In this document: in pieces, positions 18,582-29,739 of the stretch | Position numbering within the stretch: position 1 is the first letter of the stretch | Layout of the letters: each line of letters starts with the position of its first letter | From: Synanceia verrucosa | Taxonomy: Eukaryota; Chordata; Actinopteri; Perciformes; Synanceiidae | Direction of reading: 5' to 3' | DNA length: 64,000 nucleotides | Assembly (NCBI GenBank): GCA_029721515.1 | Contig: CM056566.1 | Coordinates: 21,958,769-22,022,768, forward strand | Made by a program: the position numbers and the translations under genes | Notes under the pieces: model-generated | What the model saw: only the letters and a program-made list of their open reading frames with translations | Told to the model about the DNA's origin: nothing | Database searches by the model: none

Positions 18582-21136
18582 CTGCCGGCAAGAGAAGCAG
18601 AGGAGAAGCTCAGTGGAAACGTCTTTAAAAACCCGAAACAGAGGAAGGATTCATGTTGCTTTCACAACTCCCGTCAATATCAGACTGTGACGTCAGAATA
18701 ATTACTAAAAGAAACTACAGTGACTCATTGTGAGCAGCAGTCTGGACTGATATATGCCTGCTGGTGGGCAAACTATAAACTATTTATTGCACTTTTGGCC
18801 TGAAGTCTGTTTACACTGAGAATGAATTCATATTTTTTTTTTATCTCAAACAGCACTCGATGCAAAACAGAAGTACCACATTATTTACATCAACTCATGA
18901 AATATATTCAGTACAAATTTGAATTACATGCATAGCCTGAAAGCAAGGATACAGTAAGCACTGAAATGCATATTTTCAGATGTTTAATGTGTAAATAAAT
19001 GTGATATGAAGGCGGCAGAATGCCTCCCAGATGGTGCTTTGGCTGCGCTTGCTGCATGTTAATATACTGTACATATGCATGTGGTTTATGTCAAGTGTAT
19101 GCAAATATACAGAGGTTCTTTCAACAAATAAATTAGATAAAGGCGAAAATATTAGTGTGGCAGCCAGAGAGCTGCTCTGAAACCAGTACAGAGAGCCAGG
19201 TGTGTTTACTGGGTTCTACTGGAGTCTACTGGGTTCTACTGGAGTCTACAGGTGTGTGTCTGCTGGGGTCTACTGGGGGTTACTGGGGTTTAAAGGAGTC
19301 TACTGGGGTCTACTGGAGTCTACTGGGATTTACAGGAGTCTACTGGGGTTTAAAGGATTTGACTGGAGCCCACTGGAGTCTACTGGAGTTTAAAGGAGTC
19401 GACTGGGCTCTATTGGGGTCTACTGGAGTCTACTGGAATTTACTGGAGTCTACTGGGGTTTACAGGAGTCTACTGGGGTCTACTGGGGTTTAAAGGATTT
19501 GACTGGAGCCCATTGGAGTCTACCGGGGTCTACTGGAGTTTACAGGAGTCGACTGGGGTCTACTGGAGTCTACTGGGCTCTATTGGGGTCTACTGGAGTC
19601 TACTGGGATTTACTGGAGTCTACTGGGGTTTACAAGAGTCTACTGGAGTCTACTGGGGGTTACTGGGGTTTACAGGAGTTGACTGGGGTATACTGGAGCC
19701 CACTGGAGTCTACTGGGTTCTACTGGAGTCTACTGGGGTCTACTGGAGTCTACAGGTGTGTGTCTGCTGGGGTCTACTGGGGGTTACTGGGGTTTAAAGG
19801 AGTCTACTGGGGTCTACTGGAGTCTACTGGGATTTACAGGAGTCTACTGGGGTTTAAAGGATTTGACTGGAGCCCACTGGAGTCTACTGGAGTTTAAAGG
19901 AGTCGACTGGGGTCTACTGGAGTCTACTGGAGCCCGCTGGAGCCCGCTGGAGTCTACTGGGCTCTATTGGGGTCTACTGGAGTCTACTGGAATTTACTGG
20001 AGTCTACTGGGGTTTACAGGAGTCTACTGGGGTCTACTGGGGTTTAAAGGATTTGACTGGAGCCCATTGGAGTCTACCGGGGTCTACTGGAGTTTACAGG
20101 AGTCGACTGGGGTCTACTGGAGTCTACTGGGCTCTATTGGGGTCTACTGGAGTCTACTGGGATTTACTGGAGTCTACTGGGGTTTACAAGAGTCTACTGG
20201 AGTCTACTGGGGGTTACTGGGGTTTACAGGAGTTGACTGGGGTATACTGGAGCCCACTGGAGTCTACTGGGTTCTACTGGAGTCTACTGGGGTCTACTGG
20301 AGTCTACTGGGTTCTACTGGAGTCTACTGGGGTCTACTGGAGTCTACTGGGGTCTACTGGAGTCTACTGGGGTTCACTGGAGTCTACTGGGGTTCACTGG
20401 AGTCTACTGGAGCCGAACTGGTTTAAAACCAGCTGCTGCTGATTGGAGGGTAAAAATAGACTGAAATGACCTCACACTGGCACACAACCTCTATTAATAA
20501 AAACTCAACAAAAGCACATCCACTACAGTCCTCCTCGGGGGAAGTACAAACTCCACTCGTTACCATGGAAACAGCAGCTTGATTAGCAGGAGTGGAGTGA
20601 GGCTGATAGGGATCAAAGGATGATGGAGATTTTGGGGCTGGTTTAATTTGATCAAGCTGCTCTCTGGTCAGCCAGGTGAACCAGTTAACATCAGTCTGTG
20701 TATAAAAATGCTCCGGTTGCTGCATTCAAGGACAATCAGACATCTGATAATTTAGTCAGCTGATGCAAAGGCTTGCTAAGAGATGTGTGGCAGAGTGTGG
20801 TGTGGGCTCGCTCTCTGTCACATCCTGGGACTGTGAAGAGGATTAAATGGAGCTGAAGTGTGACAGACTCTTTGCTGGCTGCTGCAAACACTGCAGCTTT
20901 CATGCTGATGCAAATCAAACGCCACTCTCAGTCTCCTGCTGCTATGTCAAAGAAAGGAGCGCTTGATTCCACGGCGTGGACAGCACTGAGGCACTCCACA
21001 CACACATGCTGCTTCCTAACAAGTCCACTTCAGTGAGCATTACTGTCCTGAATAACAATAATAAGTCAGACAATAACTGTGAATGTGATCAAATAAAGAT
21101 ACACATGTATGTGTGTGTGTTGGTGTGTGAACGTAC
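18582..21136 (-). other. kalrn intron 3
   Basis: 2555 nt. The middle 1.2 kb (19198-20415) is a 10-bp-unit minisatellite. The flanks (18600-19190 and 20420-21100) show no recognisable element. Confidence 0.85.
19198..20415. repeat. 10-bp-unit minisatellite (TCTACTGGRG) with ~0.5-kb higher-order unit
   Basis: More than 100 copies of a 10-mer such as TCTACTGGAG, with variants GTTTAAAGGA and AGCCCACTGG. A block starting TACAGGTGTGTGTCTGCTGG at 19247 returns at 19751 (504 bp), and GATTTACTGGAG at 19607 returns at 20161 (554 bp), showing a duplicated higher-order block with an extra ~50 bp in the second. Confidence 0.92.
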
Positions 21137-21251
21137 CTGGGAACAGTGGACAGGTACGTCACCAGCCTCCTCAGGTCTTCCTGTTTTATTCGGTCATGGT
21201 TACTCCTGGCAGGAAACGTCAGGATCGGTCCGCCTCTTTTATCTCGCCCAC
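21137..21251 (-). CDS. kalrn: kalirin coding exon 3 (Sec14 domain)
   Basis: Encodes residues 48-86, including GGRDKRGGPILTFPARSNHD followed by RIKQEDLRRLVTYL, the start of the Sec14/CRAL-TRIO fold and nearly identical to mammalian kalirin. The acceptor is TACGTAG|GT and the donor CCCAG|GTACGT. The last codon is split AG|T to give the serine of the VPSEDVCKRGF motif completed by exon 4. A CA-rich stretch follows the donor within about 40 nt. Confidence 0.97.
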
Positions 21252-21408
21252 CTACGTATATAAACATACATTATAGATTTCTATGTTTGAATGCAGCGTT
21301 TAGACTGTATTTATATGTTGATCAACATATTTCATGTGAAGAACAAAAGCAACAAGGAACTTATCAAGTACTGCGTGACAAACATTCATTCATTACAATG
21401 TGGTAGTC

Positions 21409-21832
21409 AGGGGTGGGAAAAACTATTGCTATGACAATATATCATGACACATTTTCTTCTGATATAATATAGATTTTTAATTTCTTAATATCAATTCCCC
21501 TCAAAAAAAGTCATGTTTTGAACCGACTGTAAATTACGCACGTTAAAATAAAAAAATAAATAATCTGCAAACTTCAACAACCCTAATATACAAATGTACA
21601 TATGTATATATAAATAAATATATGTATATATATGTAAATATGTATATATATATCTATAATATGCACTGTACATATATACAACTTGTATTTTAAGCTGCAT
21701 TTTATATTTCTCAGTGATCTGTGCAGAATATCGCAATATCTCGCAATATCACAATATAACAATAATTTATCATATTGTGACTCAAGTATTGCGATACATA
21801 TCGGTACCATGTTCTTGCCAATACTGCCCCCT
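21409..21832 (-). mobile_element. hAT-like MITE (cacgatacg family), reverse copy
   Basis: Starts AGGGGTGGGAAAAACTATTG and ends GTTCTTGCCAATACTGCCCC. It has the family's ATTTTTAATTTCTTAATATC and GCGATACATATCG blocks. It lies in kalrn intron 2. Confidence 0.75.
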
Positions 21833-22075
21833 AGTGGCAATAGCAGAAGCTGTAACAGTAGTGGAAATAGTAGGCCTCGTAGCAGAAGTAGTGGCAGTTG
21901 GATTAGTAGGATTAATGGTAGTAGCAGTAGTAGTAGTACTAGAAGTACTAACAGTGGTATGACTAGTAGCCTACCATGCCTGGTAGTGAAAAAAAACACT
22001 ATTTTTAGTGATACTAGATGTAGAAGTAGTGGTGATGATGATGGTAGTTGTGGTAATAGTAAACAATAGTAGTAA
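21833..22075. repeat. AGT-rich imperfect trinucleotide repeat
   Basis: AGCAGTAGTAGTAGTACTAG and related GTAGTGG/GTGGTAGT motifs directly after a MITE end. Long open frames here are from the triplet bias. Confidence 0.75.
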
Positions 22076-22288
22076 AAACAGCAGTAGGCATGTCAGTAGG
22101 ACAGACATGGTCAAACTACGGCCCACATTTTAATCCAGCCTGCTGAACTTTTCCAAATTATGTAATTAAATTCAATTATATTATATTTTTTGCTGCTGGT
22201 GCGTTGACACGATCCACGGTGGTATGTGTGACTGTAAATCTAATTGGACAAAAACGTCCAAAATGTGTAACAACTAAAGACGACTGAA

Positions 22289-22440
22289 GCAGGTCATTAA
22301 GCAGAACTCCATTCAAAAAATCAAGGAAACTAACAACACAGTCATAACTAACGATCAAACGTGCAGTTAAAATTAGATTAACCATCTTTTCTGAATCTGT
22401 CCAAGCTTCTCCTGGAATTCAGCAAACAAATAATCCACCA
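22289..22440 (-). repeat. inverted repeat arm in intron 2
   Basis: On the minus strand reads TGGTGGATTATTTGTTTGCT, AGCTTGGACAGATTCAGAAA, TTTTTTGAATGGAGTTCTGC, closely matching 26537-26689 on the plus strand. Source element unknown. Confidence 0.75.
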
Positions 22441-23156
22441 AAGTATGTATATACCGGCCCCTCTGTCAAATTTGAGAAGCCATTGTGTAGTTAATAGTAG
22501 TAGGGATAACAGCAGCAGTGCTTGTAGTTCTGGCAGCATTGTTAGCAGCAACGTTCCAGAATAAAGAATGGAAAAACTGCATGTTCAAGCATGAGCCTAC
22601 ATGACATAAAGATCCCAAAAATCAATGAAGTGACCATGAAAGAAGTGGAGTTACAGAGCAGACTCCATTAGATCAGTGTTAATCTGCACACTCATGGCTC
22701 TAGTATCTCTGGATCAGTAACACAACTCCCATCACAGAACACAAACTCTGGCTTTCTGATGAACGATGTGCGCACCGATGAATGCAAGAAGCACAAACCG
22801 CTGTGTTTATGAAACCGCTGCTCAGCCGTGGAAAAAACACTTAGTGTGTGTTTGAGTGTGTGATTTGGGAGGAAGCATGCTGCTGTAATCTAAGGAGGAA
22901 TCTCCATGACGGATTGTTGTTGGCTCTTTTTCTTCTACATGCTCTCTCTCTCTTTCTTTCTCTGTCTGTCTCAAGGTCTCTCTACCATTCAGAGCTCACT
23001 GGAACACATTCCATTGTGTTACAACTGATAAAATGCTGAAAAAGAGCACTATGGTGCCAAAATGTAGTATATGCAAGAAACATATTCCACTCCAACACTG
23101 CAATTTGAACCCTGTTGTAATGTCCCATTTTCACTAGTAGTAACACCAACATTTTT

Positions 23157-23548
23157 AGGGCTCTTGCACCATTTTAAAAGTCTAATTTAACACATTTTTA
23201 AGACGTCAAAAATTTTTTTTTTAAGACCCAAAAAAGGTCATAAACAATTTCTTTGGTAAAAAAAATAGCCAAATTATTGTAAGGCTTGACCAACATGGAG
23301 CTAAATCTGATCTAATCTACGAAAATAATTTTTATGATTTTTTTTCAGCCCTTAAATATTTGCAGCAACGATATAAATTGAAGGCATAACACTTAATTTT
23401 TTTTTCTACAACTTTAATTTCACAACTTTAAAGAACAAAAAAGTGAACTTTGTGAAATAACGTGCAAAATTACAGTAAATCTCAGAACACAGTGTTTTCC
23501 TATTGGCTTTAAACACACCATCTGAAAATTTAATGCCTACAGCAAATT
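23157..23548 (+). mobile_element. hAT-like element (CAGGGTTC family), copy 3, truncated
   Basis: Begins AGGGCTCTTGCACCATTTT and follows copies 1 and 2 as far as CTACAGCAAATTTATG. It then switches abruptly to the TA-rich centre of the other MITE family. Confidence 0.7.
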
Positions 23549-23817
23549 TATGTATATATCTATGTATGTATGCATATTTATATATGTACATATATTTATA
23601 TATATATACAGTAATGCATACATATACACATACATATATTTATTGGGCTGTCGACATTAACATGTTTTTTTTTAAATAATTTTTTATTTAAATTTTTATT
23701 TCAATGTGCACTTTTTTAAGTGGAAAAAATCAATATGAAGAAATTAAAAATCAATATTATGTCAGAGGAAAAAGTATCACGATATATTGCCATGTCAATA
23801 TTTTTTCCCACCCCAAC
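23549..23817 (+). mobile_element. hAT-like MITE (cacgatacg family), 3' half
   Basis: Starts in the TATATGTACATATATTTATA centre, contains GGGCTGTCGACATTAACATG and AAATTAAAAATCAATATTAT, and ends TATTTTTTCCCACCCCAAC. Its 5' half is missing and replaced by the hAT-like copy at 23157-23548. Confidence 0.72.
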
Positions 23818-24402
23818 TACAAACTATATATTCAGTTCTATTTTTTAATCTGTGCTTGTTTTCTGTTAAGTTAAATCTTAAATATTTTGGTTGGTCAACG
23901 TTGACGCTAACGTCTTGTTAGTTCAGAATTAAAATCCATCACACGGCTGAGTGTTCGTGAGGTGAACCGCTCATGCTTCCTCTGCTTGTTTTGGCGCTCA
24001 GTGATCTCAAGTTCACATAAGTCATGTTCAGGGTGTGAAGGGTCTGTGATGATTTTCCCTGACCACTTCCTGTCTCAGGAGGTGTGCAGGTCCACGTCCA
24101 GGTCCAGGTCCACACACCACTGACTTTTACTGCAGTCCTGAAGGTTTAGAGGCTGACACGGTGCTGCAGAGTATGATGACTGGGATCACTCAAGTCTGCT
24201 GTCAGTATCTGAACTTCTAGTACTTTTAGTAAGATATGGAAGCTCCTTTGTGGATAAAACCCCTGGAGTTCTGCTGTGTTTGATAAGTGATTCTATGACC
24301 TCAGTGGCTCAACCTTCTCTAGAATACAGAATAAGACTCCAGATTGTGGTCTTGGATTGAAGCTCGAAGGTGATTGTAACTGTAACAGTACTGAACACTC
24401 AC

Positions 24403-24477
24403 CTGACACGAAGGCAACTTTCTCCTTTAACACAGGAAGAACATCAGAGGCCTTGATGCCTTCAGTCCTCAGCGAGC
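24403..24477 (-). CDS. kalrn: kalirin coding exon 2
   Basis: Encodes residues 23-47 (GSLRTEGIKASDVLPVLKEK then VAFVS and a split glycine), the conserved entry to the Sec14 region. The acceptor is TTTCTCTGCAG|GC and the donor TCAG|GTGAGT. The mammalian equivalent has FRNDG where this has LRTEG, and ILKEK where this has VLKEK; such conservative changes suggest a real but lineage-diverged exon. It lies alone between a 37-kb intron and a 3.2-kb intron and is flanked by inverted repeat copies. Confidence 0.93.
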
Positions 24478-24729
24478 CTGCAGAGAAACAGAGCAGCTTT
24501 TAGTATGAATCCAATTATCAGCTCAACATTCCTGTGAGAGAGGACACACACACACACACACAGATAGAGCTTTTACAGAGTTATGTGTGTTCATATGTTC
24601 AATTATCAGCCAAAATCTGAGGAAAACTTAAAAAGTCACAGAGAAAATACGTAACTGATGCAAAGTGAAAAAAAAGTGTTGTATCATCAGATGTGATGCT
24701 TCATGTACGGCTGTAATCACTCTGAAATA

Positions 24730-25103
24730 GACGTGGGAAAAATATTGATATGGTAATATAATGCGATACCCTTTCTTCTGATATAATATAGATGTTTAAT
24801 TTCTTAATATCGACCCCCCACAAAAAAAGGGCCAATTGTAAATCCAGAGCAACTTTTCAATTTAAATAAAAAAATAATAAAAATATGTGATAACTTCGAC
24901 AGCCTTAACATATATGTGTATATGCACGCATATCTATAAATATATGTACTGTACATATATATTTATATATAAATATGCATACATATATGTACATACTTGT
25001 ATTTTAAGCATTTTCTGTGTAGAATATCACATTATATCGCAATATCAGTATCCAGTATCATGATATGGATTGCATCGTGAAGTTCTTGCCATTACCCACC
25101 CCT
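24730..25103 (-). mobile_element. hAT-like MITE (cacgatacg family), reverse copy near exon 2
   Basis: Starts ACGTGGGAAAAATATTGATA and ends TTCTTGCCATTACCCACCCC. It lies in kalrn intron 1, about 250 nt from exon 2 and opposite in orientation to the 23549-23817 copy on the other side of the exon. Confidence 0.75.
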
Positions 25104-25132
25104 ATATATATATATACACACACACACACACA

Positions 25133-25188
<56 letters not shown>

Positions 25189-25202
25189 CACACACACACA
25201 CA
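25103..25202. repeat. compound (TA)n-(CA)n microsatellite
   Basis: TA run, CA run, a long pure TA run (about 25134-25183), then AAAAAA and a CA run. It starts at the end of a hAT-like MITE. Confidence 0.93.
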
Positions 25203-25549
25203 ACCTATTTCAAGGCGAGCGCACAGTAACAACTTTTTTTGCACCACTGAAGTTTTATCTAAATTTCATGATGCAGTTTTTCTCCTGCGAAGCTGCAAAA
25301 TGTGCACGATACATAAAAAAAAGGAGAAACGTAGTGAAACAAGAGTTGAGTCTTCATCCTGGCATCCTTCATAATCTCTTCATATCTTCACGATTTTCAT
25401 CGTTTCTTTCTCTTCTCAGGTCAGCTGGTCATCCGTCTGTCATGTTATGAAATCTCCCTCTCTCTCTCTCATTCTGACTCATGCTCTCTCTACCCTCTTC
25501 ACCTCTCTCGCTCTCTCAGTAGAAAACAAGCCAAACTGTCCATGCCCTG

Positions 25550-25550
<1 letters not shown>

Positions 25551-25585
<35 letters not shown>
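25551..25585. repeat. (TG)n microsatellite
   Basis: Pure TG run of about 17 units, followed shortly by a CA run (about 25595-25603). Confidence 0.95.
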
Positions 25586-25587
<2 letters not shown>

Positions 25588-26334
25588 TGCAAAACACACA
25601 CACATTCCAAGAACATTCCTCAGTGAGAACGCTAAGTCGGCAAAATCTATCTCAGGACACAGAAAGAGAGAGAGAAAAGTCAATTCCATGTTTCAAAGCG
25701 CTGACATCAACACAAGCCTGCTTTATATTCATGAAATATAAAAATAGAGCCACAGGAAGAGACGGACGGGAAAACAGTTTGGAAACACAAATTGTATTTT
25801 CAAAACATGATAGGAGCACTCAGTCACATGACCAGAGGTCATTCACAGTTTAGCAACAGAGCGATTAGTGACCGTCGTTAACGTCGTTCAAGGTTAATGA
25901 TCCGATCGATCAGTTCTATGTTGGCTCATGTCACAGCGTGCCGCTGGAAACAATACAGACACATTATTGATTTAAACCTGATGGAGCTGTTTGACCTGCA
26001 GTACAGGTGCACGTGGCTCCGCCTTAATTAAAGGACAATACCACTGTTTTTTTCTTTTCTTTTTAGATCCTTATTCACAAATTACTCTATGTGCACTTTT
26101 AAGCTTCAAGCAGTCTTGTTTCAACACCTTAAACCTGATCTCTCAATCTCAGCTATACAGTAACAGCTCATTCATGAGGTTTGCAGCAGAATGCTAAGCT
26201 AGTTAGGAAGCATGACACGCAAATCACAAACCCCAAAAAATACTTTAAAAAATGCTAGTCGTGTTGATTATTGTTTTGTTTCTACATGCAAAATTATTAA
26301 AATACAAACATACATATTTTGGGTGTTGATTAGG

Positions 26335-26462
26335 GTGTTTGAAGTTAACATATTAATGCAATTAATCTGTGTAAACATGCTAATTTGCGTGATGGTAACT
26401 CTACTTGGACAGAATACCTGTAATGCGTTGCCAGAGACGTGCTAATTTTGACAGCCCTAATA
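26335..26462 (+). mobile_element. small MITE-like element ending in TTGACAGCCCTAA
   Basis: Contains GTTAACATATTAATGCAATT and ends GCTAATTTTGACAGCCCTAA, resembling the 'agggctgtcaaa' ends common in fish non-autonomous DNA elements. Confidence 0.45.
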
Positions 26463-26536
26463 TATAAATATATATCTATTCTATTTTCCTTTTTGTCCAT
26501 TTCACGTTACAAATGAATACTTTAAAGATGCTCTTT

Positions 26537-26689
26537 GGTGGATTATTAGTTTGCTGAATTACAGCAGAAGCTTGGACAGATTCAGAAAACATGGTTAATC
26601 TAATTTTATCAGCATGTTTGATCCTTCGTTATGACTGTGTTGTTAGTTTCTTTGATTTTTTGAATGGAGTTCTGCTTCATGACCTGCCA
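26537..26689 (+). repeat. inverted repeat arm in intron 1
   Basis: TGGTGGATTATTAGTTTGCT ... GGAGTTCTGCTTCATGACCTG, roughly 90% identical by eye to the reverse complement of 22289-22440. A short GTTAACATATTAATGCAATT ... TTGACAGCCCTAA element (26335-26462) precedes it. Confidence 0.75.
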
Positions 26690-27289
26690 GCATGTCTCTG
26701 GAAACACATCCTGCAAACGATTAATCGCTTTAACGCGCTACTGTTTATTCTTTTTTTGTTCCGGACAGATATGAAGCATTTGCAGGTACTCTAGCAGAAA
26801 TAATAATCTACATAACCTTTTAGCCTCTGTAGTAATTTGTGGTCAAAAATGTGGCCTTTTTGTTGCTGACAGCAGCTGGCAGGTCATCAGCGTCTGCAGG
26901 TATATTTACATGTTTCAGCGAGCCAGACCAGACGAGTCTGTATTAATGTGTCTTTATATCAAAATCTAAATGATTTACATAGAAAAACAGTTCCAGGAGA
27001 TGAAGGAAGGAACAGACAGTGTCCTTCTCCTGCAGCATTCTGTTATTATTAATAATGATGATGATGATGATACACAGCAGAGGAAGGGAGGGAGTGTGAG
27101 CATGAATGACTGAGACTCATTTTCCTGTTACTGCTGAGAGGAAACAGCTTTTGTCTTTTCAGCACACATGAAGCTGTCAGTGGCACACACACACACACAC
27201 ACGTACGCACACACACACACTCTTTTAGTTTTCTTTTGAGCAGTAATTTGCATTCTTTGTTTGACATGCAAGTGATGGTGAGTCAGAGT

Positions 27290-28347
27290 CTGGTTTGGCT
27301 GTGGTTCTGCTGTGTTCTGCTGTGGTTCTGCTGTGTTCTGATGTGTTCTGATGTGTTCTACTGTGGTTCTGTTGTGTTCTGATGTGTTCTACTGTGGTTC
27401 TGATGTGTTCTACTGTGGTTCTGTTGTGTTCTGATGTGTTCTACTGTGGTTCTGATGTGTTCTACTGTGGTTCTGTTGTGTTCTGATGTGTTCTGCTGTG
27501 TTCTGATGTGTTCTACTGTGGTTCTGATGTGTTCTACTGTGGTTCTGTTGTGTTCTGATGTGTTCTGCTGTGTTCTGCTGTGTTCTACTGTGGTTCTGAT
27601 GTGTTCTACTATGGTTCTGTTGTGTTCTGATGTGTTCTGCTCTGGTTCTGTTGTGTTCTGCTGTGGTTCTGTTGTGTTCTGTTGTGTTCTGATGTGTTCT
27701 ACTGTGGTTCTGTTGTGTTCTGATGTGTTCTGCTGTGTTCTGATGTGTTCTACTGTGGTTCTGATGTGTTCTACTATGGTTCTGTTGTGTTCTGCTGTGG
27801 TTCTGATGTGTTCTACTATGGTTCTGTTGTGTTCTGATGTGTTCTGCTCTGGTTCTGTTGTGTTCTGCTGTGGTTCTGTTGTGTTCTGATGTGTTCTGCT
27901 CTGGTTCTGTTGTGTTCTGCTGTGGTTCTGTTGTATTCTGATGTGTTCTGATGTGTTCTGCTGTGGTTCTGCTGTGGTTCTGATGTGTTCTGCTGTGGTT
28001 CTGATGTGTTCTGATGTGTTCTGCTGTGGTTCTGCTGTGTTCTGTTGTGTTCTGATGTGTTCTGATGTGGTTCTGCTGTGTTCTGATGTGTTCTGATGTG
28101 TTCTGCTGTGGTTCTGCTGTGTTCTGTTGTGTTCTGATGTGGTTCTGATGTGTTCTGCTGTGGTTCTGCTGTGTTCTGTTGTGTTCTGCTGTGTTCTGAT
28201 GTGTTCTGCTGTGGTTCTGCTGTGTTCTGTTGTGTTCTGTTGTGTTCTGCTGTGTTCTGTTGTGTTCTGATGTGTTCTGTTGTGTTCTGCTGTGTTCTGT
28301 TGTGTTCTGATGTGTTCTGATGTGTTCTGCTGTGTTCTGTTGTGTTC
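27290..28347. repeat. 10/11-bp minisatellite (TGTTCTGATG / TGGTTCTGCTG)
   Basis: About 1.05 kb of TGTTCTGATG, TGTTCTACTG, TGTTCTGCTG and TGGTTCTGCTG units in mixed order. Both strands have long open frames (335 codons on the minus strand) of obvious low complexity. Confidence 0.93.
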
Positions 28348-29739
28348 TCTGTGTATTTTGGTCACCCCTCATTAATAAAGGCATTCTTACTAATAATCAT
28401 GTTTATAAAACAATGACTATGTTGGTATTGAACAGTTTAATTCCTGCTAGCTGCTGTTGCTCACCAGTGGAGAGGAGACACTGAGGAAAATGTAAATAGT
28501 TTAAAATTTAAATGAAGTGGGTTACACTGCACAGGTCTGAATTATACTGGAGCAGAAAGATTCAAATATTAAAAGACATTTCAACGCTGGGTGTGGAGAG
28601 TCAAACAGTTCAGAGACTCACAGGGTGGAAAATATGGAGATACACAGATAAGGAATGAACTAATGAACTACTGATATTCATGACTGTAATTATGATTTAT
28701 CATTATATAATATGTATGTATTTGTGTTTCCAGCTGTTTGACTCTGACGAAGACGAGTTAGTCCTCTAATGAAGCTTGTTGCTTTAAATCTTCATGCTGC
28801 AGTGTGTCACACCTGTTACACTCACATAGAAGGTCACTGAACTAAACTTATGGTTTACATTGTGAGCAGTACAGCACACATCACCCACAATTAACTGTAG
28901 AAAAAAAACTGCAAAATGATGCAAAGAACATCTGAGTACATGTTAATGTGTTAAAGACTTTCACTGCCATCATCCAGCTGCACCTCCACAAAACAAACCT
29001 GTCTGTAAAGGCTTTTTTAACTCTTATAAATAACTATTAACAGCAATGTTCTCGCTATTTTCATTCAGCCTGAACGTTCTGCACCAGCCGTGCATAATAC
29101 TGCCAGCAGTCACTCTGCATGATGTTCTGCTCTGGTCATTAGATCCCATGAAGTGATGCTGATGCACACAGCTGCTGCTGGTATTAACTCGGCACTTCAT
29201 AAATAGACTTTATAGTACTGTTTAGGGCCTTTAACGTGAGGTGAAATCAGCTCAAGACGTTTTCTGCATGAAAACATGACAGTTTGAAACATTAGCAGGA
29301 GAGGAAACGCAGAATAAAGACGAGGGAAGTGGACAACTACTGGGACTGACTGTCTCCACAATATATTACAAGTTCATGTGCAGTCAACAAATAGACTTAT
29401 GCACAGAATTAATGTTCAGTATTCAAGCAAAACATTTGATTTGAGTTCACATCATTTTCATTGACAATATACTGTAAGGGTTGTCTATGCAACTGACGAC
29501 AAATACATCAACGCAAAAAATGTGCATTAATGAGTGAAATGTGGCGTCTTATTGTGCACTAATATCTATCAGCTGTTCGTCTAACCTGAGTTATCTGCTC
29601 ATTTTCCTGAAGAAAACTCTGGATTTATACATTTATTTTTTTTACATTTTTATTTATACACTTGTGTTTTAATTAAATGATCAATGCAGGCAAATGTTGA
29701 GCAAGCCGCTCTGCTCATATTCAATCAGATGACCCTACG

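Larger units (their letters stand above)
21252..24402 (-). other. kalrn intron 2
   Basis: 3151 nt, mostly filled by transposon remnants: a hAT-like MITE (21409-21832), a trinucleotide-rich patch (21833-22075), one arm of an inverted repeat pair (22289-22440), and a second hAT-like element fused to a MITE (23157-23817). Between 22450 and 23150 and from 23820 to 24400 I see nothing specific. Confidence 0.85.

Noticed and set aside
16966..20415. CRISPR-like arrays
   Set aside because: Units are contiguous without unique spacers, and the genome is clearly vertebrate; these are minisatellites.
19155..20442. Plus-strand frames up to 222 codons (STGVYWGLLE repeats)
   Set aside because: Artefact of a 10-bp stop-free repeat; every frame gives the same peptide.
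27358..28384. Minus-strand frames of 324-335 codons (NTSEHNRTQQN-like)
   Set aside because: Pure low-complexity translation of a 10/11-bp minisatellite; same peptide style in other frames, no domain, no splice or regulatory context.
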